Origin: Trichomonas vaginalis G3
Lineage: Eukaryota; Parabasalia; Trichomonadida; Trichomonadidae
Assembly: GCF_026262505.1 (NCBI RefSeq)
Contig: NC_067204.1
Location: 21,545,300-21,609,299 of the forward strand
DNA length: 64,000 bases
Direction of reading: 5' to 3'
Positions 9,053-18,829 of the stretch are shown here, one piece after another (positions within the stretch are counted from its first letter, which is position 1; the number at the start of each line of letters is the position of its first letter). The position numbers were made by a program, and so were the translations under genes. The notes beneath the pieces were generated by a model. The model searched no databases, was not told the DNA's origin, and worked only from the letters and a program-made list of their open reading frames with translations.

Positions 9053-12000
9053 ATGAATAAAAATGGAACAGCTAAAATGAATGATAATCAAATAAGAGCC
9101 GAAGGTAGAAGGTTATTTAAACGCTTCTATAACATTCCTGATGGTGTTAATCCTAAAACTCGTAGAAGTTATTTAAATGAAGCCATAGATGTATATGAAG
9201 GATTTGACATTTCATCAGAAAGTGAGAGGTTAGCAAGAATGTTAAACGTTAATATTGATTTTTATTATTGTGACCCTCAACCAGAAGACGTAGACATTAA
9301 CAAGGTAGACTTTCCATTAGTGGAATCAATAATGATAGATCCAGAATTTGAAACAGTAAATATTTTATTAACACAGAGTCCATGTGGAAAACTTCACGCT
9401 GACAGAATTACAGACGTTGAAGCACTCACAGGATATAAAGTTTGCCCCTTTTGCAAAGAAGAAGTATATTCTATCCGTGATGATCCAGAAAGGAAAAACC
9501 AAAGAAGATTTTTAAAACATTGTGAGAAATGTAAAGAAAATAATGGAAGATTAATTCAAGACGTTCAATTGCAAAACACACAACAACCATATGCACCACA
9601 TATCACGAAACAGAAGATATATCAATGGCTATTAGCACATAATTTGCAGGAATATTATAAACCAACAAGATATTATATTACTTTTGACTTCGAAACATTA
9701 GAGACTAAAGAAGAACTTCAACTTTCTGAATGTGCAACTTTGAACGCTTACTTAAAACCATTTATGGTATCATCAACTGTCAAAATAAAGCCGCAAAGCG
9801 GCGAGGTCGTAGACCGTGATAAAACATTTACGAGGAATTTTTGCTTAACATCAAGTGATTCGTTCATCTCTGATTGGATTGAATTTTTATTTTCAACCTG
9901 TTCATTAGTTGCTAAATCAAATATTGAACAATATGAAGAATTAATGAATACATTAAATGAGAAACAAAAGGAAGCAATGAAAGAGCTTTTAGATGAGGAA
10001 TTCAATAAAGTGAATATCATAGGTTTTAATTCGGGAAAGTTTGATTTAAATTTAATTCTTCGTGATTTAAACACTGCAAAATGGAAAATAAAATCAATGC
10101 TGGGTTCTTCTTCTCAATTTAAGCAAGTCATAGTAAAGAAAACAAACTGTCCATATGAATTAAGATTTATTGACATCAGAAATTATATAGCGGGTGGAAC
10201 ATTAGACCAATTCACTCAAGATTTCGGAAACAATAAATCACGTGTTAAATCCTTTTTCCCTTATCAATTCATCACATGGGAGAATTACGAAGAAGAATTA
10301 TATAAAGTGGAACCATTCACTCAAGATTCATTTTATTCAGCATTAACTCAAGAAACTATATCCGATTCAGATTATCAAATATATCTCAATGATGCTAAAA
10401 ATTTTGAGAATAGATTAGAATATTTTATTCATTATTGCAATAAAGACGTTGAAATTATGATTGACCCAATCGATAAAATTATTGAAGAAACATTTGTTTA
10501 TAAAATTGACATGCTTCATAATCTTTCTTTATCATCGAATGCATCAATGATTCGTTACGCGTTAGCATATAAGAACTTCAATCCTAACGAAACATATCCA
10601 GAAGAAGAAAATGTGGAATCAAGTTTTGAATTAACAAAAAAGTATTGGAAATATAAAATTGATTCATATAAGAAACAAGATGAAAAGGCGAAAAGAGATA
10701 CCAAAAACAATGTTTCAATGGATGACTTTCAATACTATCACGATTTAATCCTTTCATCTAAATGCAAAATGTGTGGTAAAGCGTTTACATATGTAAATAA
10801 ACCAACATTGGATAGAATCGATAATGAAAAACCACATACCAAAGAAAATTGTCAGTTAATGTGTTGTTATTGCAATGTCGTAAAATCAAATAAAGATGAA
10901 GATGTTCAACGTTTAAGAATCAATTTAAGAAATTATGCATTAAAAAATAATTTACCAATGACTTTAGATTCAGTTGAAGCTTATCACATTCTCCGTAATG
11001 GAATTACTGGTGGTCTATCAAATGTTCAACATCGTGTTAATCTTAAAGGAATCACGCACATTAATAAACTTTCATATAATCCAGAAACTAAAACTGTATC
11101 AAATGAGGACACCACCAACATTATGACTCATTTCGTTGGAGTTGACTTTAATTCATTATATCCTTCATCATTTTCATCTAATCCTCATGATTTCATTCAA
11201 TATACTGACCATAAAATGTATATGCCGGGAAGATTGAATGGTGTTATCATTTGTGATACAGCAACAAAGAAAGCAAAAGCACTGGGAATAATTAAGAAGA
11301 AAAATACTTTATTCGTGGCTGAAGTAAAGGGTCACATTGATGAAAAATACATTAATGATTACATAAACTTTTTACCGATAATAAGAAACTTAGATATTAT
11401 CACAGATGAAAAAACAATTGGCAGTTTTATGTATAATTACATGAAATCAAACAATCTACCAGTTGACCAGAAACAGAAAAAATTAACTCAGTTAGCATCA
11501 ACACACAACCAATATCAACCATTTTCTTCTTATTATCTTTGGTATCTAATAGACAGATTTCATTTTATCATTGATGATATTCAATCAATTTTAACATTTA
11601 CGAAAAACACTTGCTTTAATGAATTTGCGAACGAATTTATGAACGAAAGACAAAAGGCTGAATTAGAAGGAAATAAAGGAAAAAGTTTATTTTGCAAGAT
11701 TTCACTTAATGGATCATATGGTTACGATGCAATGAATACACAAAATTACGCAAAGACTAAAATAATGAATGCACAGAAGGCACGCGTTGCATGTATGTCA
11801 AATAAGTTTAAAAACATAAGAGAAATAGGTGAAGATACGTATCAAGTGATGCTTAAAGATAGATTTTATAGATGTGATACATGTTTACAAGAGGCATTCT
11901 TCACTTTAGATAACGCAAAATACTGGTATTTGGTTTTCATTTATGATTTTATGTATAAATGCATGAATGTTAATCGTTTTCATTTCATTGAAGGTGATAC

Positions 12001-12523
12001 TGATTCATCTTATTGGGCAATCGCTGGCGACCCAAATCTTCCTAACACTCAAGCATTTCAAGCAATTGTTACTGATAAACAATTTTATGATAAAAACATT
12101 TACAAATTCGCACCTTTTGATTTCTTTTGTTTTGATGAGAAATTTAAACCTAAATTAAAGAATAAAGCTGAAGAAAAAGCACATGAGAAGAAGTTATTGG
12201 GTTTAGCAATTGAGAAACAAGGTGATAACATGGTTGCTTTATGCCCCAAGTGTTATACATCATTCAACGGTTCAATTGATGGAAGTGATTTTAAAAAGAT
12301 TGCACAAAAAATGAAAGGAGTTAGTTTACGACAAAATAAACAATTAACACCTAAAAATTATTTGGATATAATAAATGATAAAGTGATATTTGATGGTCAG
12401 AATATTAATTTACAACTTAAAAATGGGTCAATGACTCGCTTAACAATTGGTAAGACTGCATTAACAGGAGCACACACTAAGGCTGTATGTTGTGAAAATG
12501 GATGTTGTATGCCATTTATTTAA
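9053..12523 (+). CDS. Protein-primed family B DNA polymerase of Polinton 1
   Basis: The frame is 1156 codons long. It shows exonuclease motifs I (FDFETLE, about residue 210), II (FNSGKFDLN, about 323) and III (YCNKDVEIM, about 460), then polymerase motifs A (DFNSLYPSS, about 698), B (KISLNGSYGYD, about 882) and C (GDTDSS, about 980). This order and the virus-like motif A identify the protein-primed PolB of Polintons, which copies the element's DNA from a terminal protein. Cys pairs near residue 130-160 may bind zinc. An HNH-like segment lies between exonuclease III and motif A at about 568-612 (CKMCG, then LDRIDN, HTKENCQLMCCYCN). The start follows TTTTTATTCTTACATAAATG. Confidence 0.95.
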   Translation: MNKNGTAKMNDNQIRAEGRRLFKRFYNIPDGVNPKTRRSYLNEAIDVYEGFDISSESERLARMLNVNIDFYYCDPQPEDVDINKVDFPLVESIMIDPEFETVNILLTQSPCGKLHADRITDVEALTGYKVCPFCKEEVYSIRDDPERKNQRRFLKHCEKCKENNGRLIQDVQLQNTQQPYAPHITKQKIYQWLLAHNLQEYYKPTRYYITFDFETLETKEELQLSECATLNAYLKPFMVSSTVKIKPQSGEVVDRDKTFTRNFCLTSSDSFISDWIEFLFSTCSLVAKSNIEQYEELMNTLNEKQKEAMKELLDEEFNKVNIIGFNSGKFDLNLILRDLNTAKWKIKSMLGSSSQFKQVIVKKTNCPYELRFIDIRNYIAGGTLDQFTQDFGNNKSRVKSFFPYQFITWENYEEELYKVEPFTQDSFYSALTQETISDSDYQIYLNDAKNFENRLEYFIHYCNKDVEIMIDPIDKIIEETFVYKIDMLHNLSLSSNASMIRYALAYKNFNPNETYPEEENVESSFELTKKYWKYKIDSYKKQDEKAKRDTKNNVSMDDFQYYHDLILSSKCKMCGKAFTYVNKPTLDRIDNEKPHTKENCQLMCCYCNVVKSNKDEDVQRLRINLRNYALKNNLPMTLDSVEAYHILRNGITGGLSNVQHRVNLKGITHINKLSYNPETKTVSNEDTTNIMTHFVGVDFNSLYPSSFSSNPHDFIQYTDHKMYMPGRLNGVIICDTATKKAKALGIIKKKNTLFVAEVKGHIDEKYINDYINFLPIIRNLDIITDEKTIGSFMYNYMKSNNLPVDQKQKKLTQLASTHNQYQPFSSYYLWYLIDRFHFIIDDIQSILTFTKNTCFNEFANEFMNERQKAELEGNKGKSLFCKISLNGSYGYDAMNTQNYAKTKIMNAQKARVACMSNKFKNIREIGEDTYQVMLKDRFYRCDTCLQEAFFTLDNAKYWYLVFIYDFMYKCMNVNRFHFIEGDTDSSYWAIAGDPNLPNTQAFQAIVTDKQFYDKNIYKFAPFDFFCFDEKFKPKLKNKAEEKAHEKKLLGLAIEKQGDNMVALCPKCYTSFNGSIDGSDFKKIAQKMKGVSLRQNKQLTPKNYLDIINDKVIFDGQNINLQLKNGSMTRLTIGKTALTGAHTKAVCCENGCCMPFI

Positions 12524-12625
12524 TAAAATACCACAGAAGAGACAAAAGGAACCGTTAATGATGTTTTTGATACTATGATTCAAAGAGGTGGGCACCCTTA
12601 AAACATTGATTTTATTTTTATATAA

Positions 12626-14145
12626 ATGGATAACACAGATTTAAAAAATTTAATTGCTGATTTAGTACTTAATCAAAAATTTCTTAGTTATTATGAATTA
12701 AAATCATATCTCCAAAAATATAATAATAATATAACGGGTGATGATATGGAATATTATTATCCATATTATAAAAATGAAATTTTGAAATATCATAATAAAA
12801 TAATTTCTGAAATTAAAGACAAAATTAAAAATAATGAATATTCAAAGGGAAAAACTAAATCACAACTTAAACAATTGAAAGATTTTAAAAATAAAGTATT
12901 AACAGAAGAAGATATTGATGAATTATATAAATTATATAATCCTGAGCCGCAAAAGCAAAAGGAGCAAAAACAAAAGGTGCAAAACGCCCAGGTCCTTCAG
13001 ACCATAAATGAAGCACAAGCTTTAATTTATGATTCATTAGTTAAACCATATTCAGCCCGACTTTTAAATGAAGATCAACTTTTGGAATTCATCCTTCAAC
13101 ATAAACTCGAAGCGGGAAAGTATATTAAACCTTTATATACAGCATATTTAAAACAAATGAATAGAATACATCCAGAATTAATGAAGGAAGGAATGAAATC
13201 CAAAATCAAAGCAGATAAAATTAAACCACTTGCAACACCAAAACCTCTAACGACAGTACCTCCTCCTCCTTCAGTTAATCCTTCATCATTCACTTTATTA
13301 TATCCATTTCAAACATTAAAGAAGCAAAAAGATTTTAAAAAGGATTTCAAGATATTAAATAAACCAATTGACCCGAAAATTCAACCGTTAAAGGAAAAAT
13401 TTAGTCGCCCTTCATTTGCACCATATCCATATTCATACGAAATCGATCATCTGAATATTCAAAAGGAAACGTTACTTATTTATTTGCCATTAACATTAAC
13501 ACTAGATATTTATATTGCATTCCGGTGAAAGGGAAAACAGAACAGGAAACAAGAAGAGCTATTCAATACTTACTAGATCATGAAAGAGTAGATAATATCA
13601 GGGGTGATGGTGATAAAGGATTTCAGGCAGCTATGACTCATTATTTCCCACAAATTAATTTTTTCTTTTCATCCTCTCCATATACGTTTCATAATAAAAT
13701 AGTTGATGCGGTAATGAGAACTCTTAGAGATGCGTTAGGGGTTAACGGTCAGATATACTGGGATGGAAATCATGACTCCATCATACAGCAGTTAGTATAT
13801 TATTACAATAATACATGGCATAGAACTATAAACATGAAACCGGTGGAAATGAAAAATGATATTTCAAAAGAATGGGAATATATTAGAAAGCAAATGGAAA
13901 GGTTGAATGATGTTAAACGTGAACAAATTAATTCGGGGCTCATGAATTTTAAACAAGGGGATAAAGTTTTGATTCATCTCGATTATGGAAAAACTGATAA
14001 ATCAATGACAAAAAGAAGACGAAGATTTGACACAATAGCTGAATTTGTTAGATATATTAACGGCAATGCATTAGTTGAGGTTAACAATAAATTAATAGAA
14101 ATTCCGATTTATTTTATTACTCCATTATATTTAAATAACATTTAA
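12626..14145 (+). pseudogene. rve-family integrase of Polinton 1, interrupted
   Basis: A Lys- and Gln-rich N-terminal region is followed by an integrase core of the retroviral/Polinton type: SYEIDHL around the first catalytic Asp, IRGDGDKGFQ around the second, and a helix with RTLRDALG. The C-terminal part (GDKVLIHLDYGK, then RRRRFDT) looks like the SH3/chromo-like tail of Polinton integrases. Such enzymes insert the element and create the 6-bp duplication. It lies directly after the polymerase and the start has the usual T-rich motif (TTTTATTTTTATATAAATG). The gene does not read through as one frame, so this copy is probably inactive. Confidence 0.85.
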
Positions 14146-14165
14146 TTTTTTTTATTTCGTAAGAA

Positions 14166-14438
14166 ATGAGTGACAACGAAGCATCCAAGAGTCCAGACGA
14201 TGAATATAAAAAGAAACTAAACAGAATTAAATCAAAAATATGCTATTACAAAAAGAAGTCGCAATGCGGTGAGGTTGAAAACGATAAAGAGAGGAAAGAA
14301 ATAATCGAAAAATTAGAAACTTACCGTTCAATTCTTAAACTGAGTGAAGTAAAAATAAAAGAATTTAATAGAATAAATAAATTGATTGGAAGAGATGAAT
14401 TTAATAAAGATGAATTTTTAAACTCAATCCAAATTTAA
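14166..14438 (+). CDS. Small charged protein of Polinton 1
   Basis: 90 residues, almost entirely Lys/Glu/Arg-rich helix with likely coiled coil, and no recognisable domain. TTTTTTTATTTCGTAAGAAATG at the start is the element's standard start motif, which supports a real gene. It closes the plus-strand block of replication and integration genes. Confidence 0.6.
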   Translation: MSDNEASKSPDDEYKKKLNRIKSKICYYKKKSQCGEVENDKERKEIIEKLETYRSILKLSEVKIKEFNRINKLIGRDEFNKDEFLNSIQI

Positions 14439-14652
14439 TTTTTTTCAGTGCTACCATGTTACCATGTGCTACCATGTCAATTAACTTCTCTTAAAAATGA
14501 TGACAACATGACATTTTGACAACAACACAGGAAATAAATGTTATCGTTTATGTTTTCATTAATGATTTTAGGTTATTCAATAATTAATTATTTTTGAATA
14601 ACTGGGAAATAAATTTACGTCAAATATGCAATTTATAAAATCTTATGTCGAC

Positions 14653-14733
14653 AGGCTACGTAGCACAGTGGTCTAAGGTGGTGTTATGGAGGGGTCAGGG
14701 TCTGTGGTTCGAACCGCGACAGCGCCGTATTTT
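14653..14733 (+). ncRNA. tRNA-like RNA polymerase III unit inside Polinton 1
   Basis: TAGCACAGTGG fits the A box, GGTTCGAACC fits the B box about 50 bp later, and TTTT (14730-14733) follows as a plausible terminator. The length of about 75 nt is that of a tRNA. The 3' halves of the acceptor and T arms look conserved while the stems pair only partly. It could be a captured tRNA now decayed, or a short non-tRNA transcript. I cannot assign an anticodon. Confidence 0.4.
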
Positions 14734-14790
14734 CTATTTTCTTTATTTGTCTTGTTTGTCGTGAATAAAAAGTGTCATAAAAGTGCTCTA

Positions 14791-14855
14791 TCTTCCACGG
14801 GAATAAATAAAAAATTTACTTTATTTCTTCTTTATTTCTTTGTTCCCGTGGAAGA
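14791..14855. terminator. Hairpin between convergent gene blocks of Polinton 1
   Basis: TCTTCCACGGGAA (14791-14803) is matched by TTCCCGTGGAAGA (14843-14855), giving a 13-bp perfect stem with an AT-rich loop. It lies where plus-strand genes end and minus-strand genes end, so a role in 3' end formation is possible. That role is inferred from position only. Confidence 0.4.
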
Positions 14856-14952
14856 AGGGTTTTGCTGTTTTTTCTCAGCCGAAATCAATGATTTTTTCAT
14901 TTTTGGAATCCTTAGCGAATGAGGAATCTTTTCTCTCGTGGAAGCTTTGACC

Positions 14953-14996
14953 TAAAATATATTTTAGGTGAAGAGGTGAGATCTCACCTGTTTTTA
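14953..14996. repeat. GATC-centred palindrome in Polinton 1
   Basis: AGGTGAGATCTCACCT at 14974-14989 is a perfect 16-bp palindrome preceded by AAATATATTTTAGGTGAAG. The same palindrome with the same AT-rich shoulder recurs in Polinton 2 (38079 and others). It is the only copy in Polinton 1 and also lies in the convergent gap between the two gene blocks. Confidence 0.8.
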
Positions 14997-15027
14997 TGGT
15001 AGCAGTGAAATAAAATTTTGTTATCAG

Positions 15028-15210
15028 TTATTTTATCATCATTTTATTAAGTTCATCTTTAGTTAATAATTTGAATGGATTCGCTAATGTTCCACCTTGA
15101 GTCACAACACTTGCCCCGGCTAATTGTGAAGAACCTGGGATAAGTACTCCATGAAATGATTTCATTGGTATCATTAATTTAGAAATAGTTGGCTTAATTA
15201 ATTTGGTCAT
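15028..15210 (-). CDS. Small Polinton 1 protein, 60 residues
   Basis: A short protein rich in Lys, Ile, Pro and Gly, with a C-terminal phrase NPFKLLTKDELNKM similar to the end of the neighbouring 44-residue gene (LKLLTRQQLEKLL). The two may be paralogous small virion proteins. The start follows TTTATTTTTATCATAAATG. Function unknown. Confidence 0.5.
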   Translation of the reverse strand: MTKLIKPTISKLMIPMKSFHGVLIPGSSQLAGASVVTQGGTLANPFKLLTKDELNKMMIK

Positions 15211-15269
15211 TTATGATAAAAATAAAATTGCATAATTTAAATTTTTTTCTTTCTCATTTTCTCATTTTC

Positions 15270-15404
15270 TCATTTTTCATTCTGTTTTGGTTTCAGCAAC
15301 TTTTCAAGTTGTTGTCTTGTCAGTAACTTTAATTTTAACTTTGGATCAAATATTGGGTTTCCATCTTTATCTCTTCCAATAACACCATATGGTAGAATCT
15401 TCAT
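15270..15404 (-). CDS. Small Polinton 1 protein, 44 residues
   Basis: A 44-codon frame (MKILPYGVIGRDKDGNPIFD...) ending in a basic amphipathic helix. It has the T-rich start motif TTTTTATTTTAGTATAAATG directly before the ATG. The phrase GRDKDGNPIFDP resembles a short beta hairpin. Support is the start motif and protein-like sequence. No function is known. Confidence 0.5.
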   Translation of the reverse strand: MKILPYGVIGRDKDGNPIFDPKLKLKLLTRQQLEKLLKPKQNEK

Positions 15405-15499
15405 TTATACTAAAATAAAAATTTAAATTATGCCGTTCGCTCTTTTGGAGCTCAGGACTTTCAGTCCGTTCTAAAGTTTGTTTCACAAACATTGAGCGT

Positions 15500-16021
15500 T
15501 CATTGAACGCGAAACCATGCGAATACAGTCATAAATGGTGGCATGTAATCTTTACCCGAGCCTGTTGGATTTGTTGTGAAAGTGTGTGAATGATTTCCTG
15601 TGGTTCCACAGAAAATACCTGCGCTTGAATCTACTGGGTCGCTTGAAATATCATATCTATCCATTCCCTGTCTATCCGAACCTGCTGCAAGATTTCTATA
15701 ACCTCTTTTTGTTATTGAATGTGAATGATTACCTGTTGTGTTTGTAGTTCCTGTATGAGTGTGCGGTGGAAGGTTTGCTTCAGTAATTTTCTTCGATCCT
15801 CCTGTTTGCTTTGAAGAGTTAGCACAGTATAAGAATTTATCTACAATCTGCTTCCACGTACCGAAACCCAGAACTGTTGCCGGATTTGTTGAATTCATTG
15901 ACATATATAAAGAACCAATGGGGTAAATCATCTCAAGAATTGTATTTAATCCATTATGAATATTGAATTTATTATATAATATTGAATTTGGGTGAGTATT
16001 TAAAACTGGTCTTGTTATCAA
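15500..16021 (-). pseudogene. Phage tail-collar-like fibre tip, Polinton 1
   Basis: The stretch contains IYPIGSLYMSMNSTNPA, then FGTWKQIVDKFL, TGGSKKITEANLPPHTH, several GNHSH repeats and a terminal DYMPPFMTVFAWFRVQ. These are hallmarks of phage tail-collar/fibre C-terminal domains, which form His-bearing trimers at fibre tips. It directly follows the fibre-shaft stretch at 16124-17590 on the same strand and is probably part of the same gene, which is interrupted here. Polinton 2 has a close counterpart at about 33700-34106. Confidence 0.75.
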
Positions 16022-16123
16022 TATTAACGTATTATTTTTGAAAATTGCTTTTCTAACATCTTGAAATTTTGTGATTTCAGACCAGTTTCTTCCATCACTA
16101 CTGATATTTACTAAATCACCATC

Positions 16124-17590
16124 CTAAAGCAATGAAATACCCATCAATATAAATAAATTTGTAAATCTATAATTTCGAGTAAGTTTTGGAGTGAATGAAT
16201 AAACCAATTCCCAATTTGATAAATCTTGTGATAAATAAATATGTCTGTTATAACTTACAGGATATGAATAGACCATTTCACCTGAAACGAGAACATAAAC
16301 ATTTGATCCATAACATAAAGCTTCAATGTCTCCATCAGCTTGAAAAATTTGTTCAAATTGACCTTGTGGTATTGAAGATGATCTATAAATTTTATCATTT
16401 TGTAGGATAAAATACATGTTGTTAATGTAATACCACTTACTTGTATAATCAATTTTCAAATCTGATGACATCATACTAAACATATAATAATTTATCCCAT
16501 CCTCACTAATGAAAATTTGATTGACTTCATAAATTAGTACCCATTTATTATTAACGCATCTAATAGGATTATTTGAATATTTAAATTTAGCATCTTGATT
16601 TAAATTACATTTGAACCATTGGATACAATCGAATGAATAACAAGGGCAAAAATCATCTCCAACCGTTATCATTCCCATAAATTTACCGTTATTATATTCA
16701 ACATATAAAATTCTTGGATTAATGATTGGCTTTCGTGTATCAGGATTCAAAACAGATGGAGTAAATGATTCATAGTTTTTAAAATCATTTGTTTTAAAAT
16801 AATAAAGCACTCCAGCTGTATAAAATAAATACATGGTCACTCCATCGAAACATATCCATTCAAAAGAATCTATATCAAAGGTTTTATCTGATGATTTCAT
16901 AAAATTTAAAAATGGTGGGGTAAAATAGACCTCTGATTGTTTTATTTCTTCATTAACAAATGATATATTAGCTTTCTTCATTAACTCAGTATTAATGAAT
17001 GAAATAACTTTTTCCTTATCTGCTTTCTTCTCTAACTCATCGTTAACATAAGTTTTATCTGCTTTAAGGTCTAAACATTCAGAAACCCATTCTGTATCAG
17101 CTTTAACTTTAAAAGTCTCAAATGTCCATTCATGATACCATTCAACCTTTTCTTTAATTTCATTATCTTTTTCATCAACATAAACCAAATTTGCCTTCTT
17201 CATTAACTCACTATCCACATATTCCTTATCTGCTTTCTTCATTATGTCATTTAGGAAACCTTCTATGAATTCCTCATTTAAATTAAATCTTCCAATCTTC
17301 AAAACTTTAGGAAATGCATTTAATGCGTAATATCTCTGTTCTTCTGGTGGAATTGATGTTATATCATCCGTTATTCCTTTAATTTTTGAATTCATAAATA
17401 AAATTTCTTTTATATTTGATATCACTGCACCACCCTTGCAAACGAATTCAAAATGGTCATTTTTCAATACTATCTCCAAATCTCCATATTTCAACCTTTG
17501 CGTTTGTTCTGCCGTCTTTGAATTATATGCATATGTGGCGTATGTAATGGTTTGTGCCTTAAGTTGCTGTGGTTGCTGTTGTTTAATCAT
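16124..17590 (-). CDS. Fibre-shaft protein of Polinton 1
   Basis: 488 codons. After a Gln-rich start comes a globular region, then repeats of KADKEYVD/KADKTYVN type spaced about 20-25 residues (about residues 115-215), the pattern of trimeric shaft repeats in phage and virus fibres. The C-terminal half has repeated Trp/Tyr-rich blades (FISEDGINYYMF, IYLSQDLSNWELVYSF) resembling a beta-propeller or receptor-binding head. A role in host-cell attachment is likely by analogy. The start follows TTTATTTTTAAATCATAATAAATG. Confidence 0.7.
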   Translation of the reverse strand: MIKQQQPQQLKAQTITYATYAYNSKTAEQTQRLKYGDLEIVLKNDHFEFVCKGGAVISNIKEILFMNSKIKGITDDITSIPPEEQRYYALNAFPKVLKIGRFNLNEEFIEGFLNDIMKKADKEYVDSELMKKANLVYVDEKDNEIKEKVEWYHEWTFETFKVKADTEWVSECLDLKADKTYVNDELEKKADKEKVISFINTELMKKANISFVNEEIKQSEVYFTPPFLNFMKSSDKTFDIDSFEWICFDGVTMYLFYTAGVLYYFKTNDFKNYESFTPSVLNPDTRKPIINPRILYVEYNNGKFMGMITVGDDFCPCYSFDCIQWFKCNLNQDAKFKYSNNPIRCVNNKWVLIYEVNQIFISEDGINYYMFSMMSSDLKIDYTSKWYYINNMYFILQNDKIYRSSSIPQGQFEQIFQADGDIEALCYGSNVYVLVSGEMVYSYPVSYNRHIYLSQDLSNWELVYSFTPKLTRNYRFTNLFILMGISLL

Positions 17591-17630
17591 TTATTATGAT
17601 TTAAAAATAAATATTTAATCCGTTATCTCA

Positions 17631-17969
17631 TCAGCTATTTTTTTCTATTTGAAATTGCCATAATATTTCATTCATAAATTCTAAATCACAATCAAATAGG
17701 TCAGTTATTCTAAATTTAATATTTGATAAATCTTTTGAATGAAGAATAAATGAATTTCCGGATAATTGAAACGGATATGATAAAGAAAATGTGTTTAAGT
17801 TGATGGATAAAATGTTTTGTATTGATGGGTAAGAGTTAGGGTCTAATGTTTGATGTGAAAATCTCATTGGGGTATTAACTTTATCACATTTGATTAAAAT
17901 GAAATTGGAACCAGTGTCAGAATACAAAACATCCCCAACATCTTTTTCAAAATTTAATATCCCCAACAA
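17631..17969 (-). CDS. Polinton 1 protein of unknown function
   Basis: 112 codons rich in Ser, Asn, Leu and Phe, with a beta-strand-like pattern (NTFSLSYPFQLSGNSFILHS). It lies between the fibre gene and a further small minus-strand gene, within the structural block. The region just upstream on the same strand also looks coding, so this may be part of a larger gene. Family not recognised. Confidence 0.45.
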   Translation of the reverse strand: MLGILNFEKDVGDVLYSDTGSNFILIKCDKVNTPMRFSHQTLDPNSYPSIQNILSINLNTFSLSYPFQLSGNSFILHSKDLSNIKFRITDLFDCDLEFMNEILWQFQIEKNS

Positions 17970-17999
17970 TGAACGAAGATGAGGAGTACAAAATTTAAT

Positions 18000-18328
18000 T
18001 TTCAGCGGGAATTTTAATAAGGTTATTTATTTCATCAAGTTCAAAAAGTTTATCAGGTTTTGATTTAAAATTTTCTTCATACCATACGATAAATGATTCA
18101 TTTAAATAACTTAAAATCATGTTAATATCCCATTTCACTATCACATTATTTATATACATATCATACGTTTTTTCAAGGTCATCTTTAATAAATGATATAT
18201 ATATCTGAAGGGTCTAAAAGAATGGGATTAAATTTACCACTCACAGAAACGAGAGTAACATTATAAATTCCGCTAACTGTTAAATTTAATTCACAACTAT
18301 TATTCGAAATAATATTGATAATTGACAT
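18000..18328 (-). pseudogene. Small structural-block gene of Polinton 1, interrupted
   Basis: It starts MSIINIISNNSCELNLTVSG and has protein-like sequence throughout, but it does not read as one frame. It is divergent from the next plus-strand gene across only 19 bp (18329-18347), which must hold both promoters. Function unknown. Confidence 0.45.
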
Positions 18329-18347
18329 TTTTATTACGATTAAAAAT

Positions 18348-18828
18348 ATGGTAAAGCGTTATTTTCCAGTGATAAATAAAACTAGAATAAGATTACCTCA
18401 AGAATTCATAAATTCAACGAATAAGAAATTCATTCATGTTATAAAATTTCAGTGTTTTCAGAAAATATGAGTCAATGTCATATTCATCATCAGGTTATAT
18501 TTCACTTCATTCAAATTTAGTTCAATCAAACCCATATAATGACCATTTCATAAGATTTTCAGATGGTATTAAAAATGTAATTGATAGATTAAAATATGAA
18601 CAGATTGACAATATCGAATTTTTGGAATTTTGGTTTAAATATCCTGATGGAAAAAAGATTGAAGTTAAAGATAAAGCTGATACTATAACAAAAACAATTA
18701 CAATGACCGATCCAGATAGTGGGGAACAAAAAGAAATAAAACAAACGATAGAAACTGGTGAAAGGTCAATTATTATTGATTATGATTCAAAGGATTATTA
18801 TTCGATAATGTTAATGCTTGAATATTAA
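18348..18828 (+). pseudogene. Polinton 1 plus-strand gene, interrupted
   Basis: The start region reads MVKRYFPVINKTRIRLPQ. The longer open part (from 18475) has YSSSGYISLHSNLVQSNPYND and ends in acidic beta-like sequence. Together these suggest one protein of about 160 residues that is interrupted here. Single-jelly-roll minor capsid proteins of Polintons can look like this, but I cannot show it. It forms a divergent pair with the gene at 18000-18328. Confidence 0.45.
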
Positions 18829-18829
18829 A

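Noticed and set aside
14686-14922. 78-codon frame after the tRNA-like unit
   Set aside because: It overlaps the pol III-like unit and the 14791-14855 hairpin, is Phe/Leu low complexity, and lacks the start motif.
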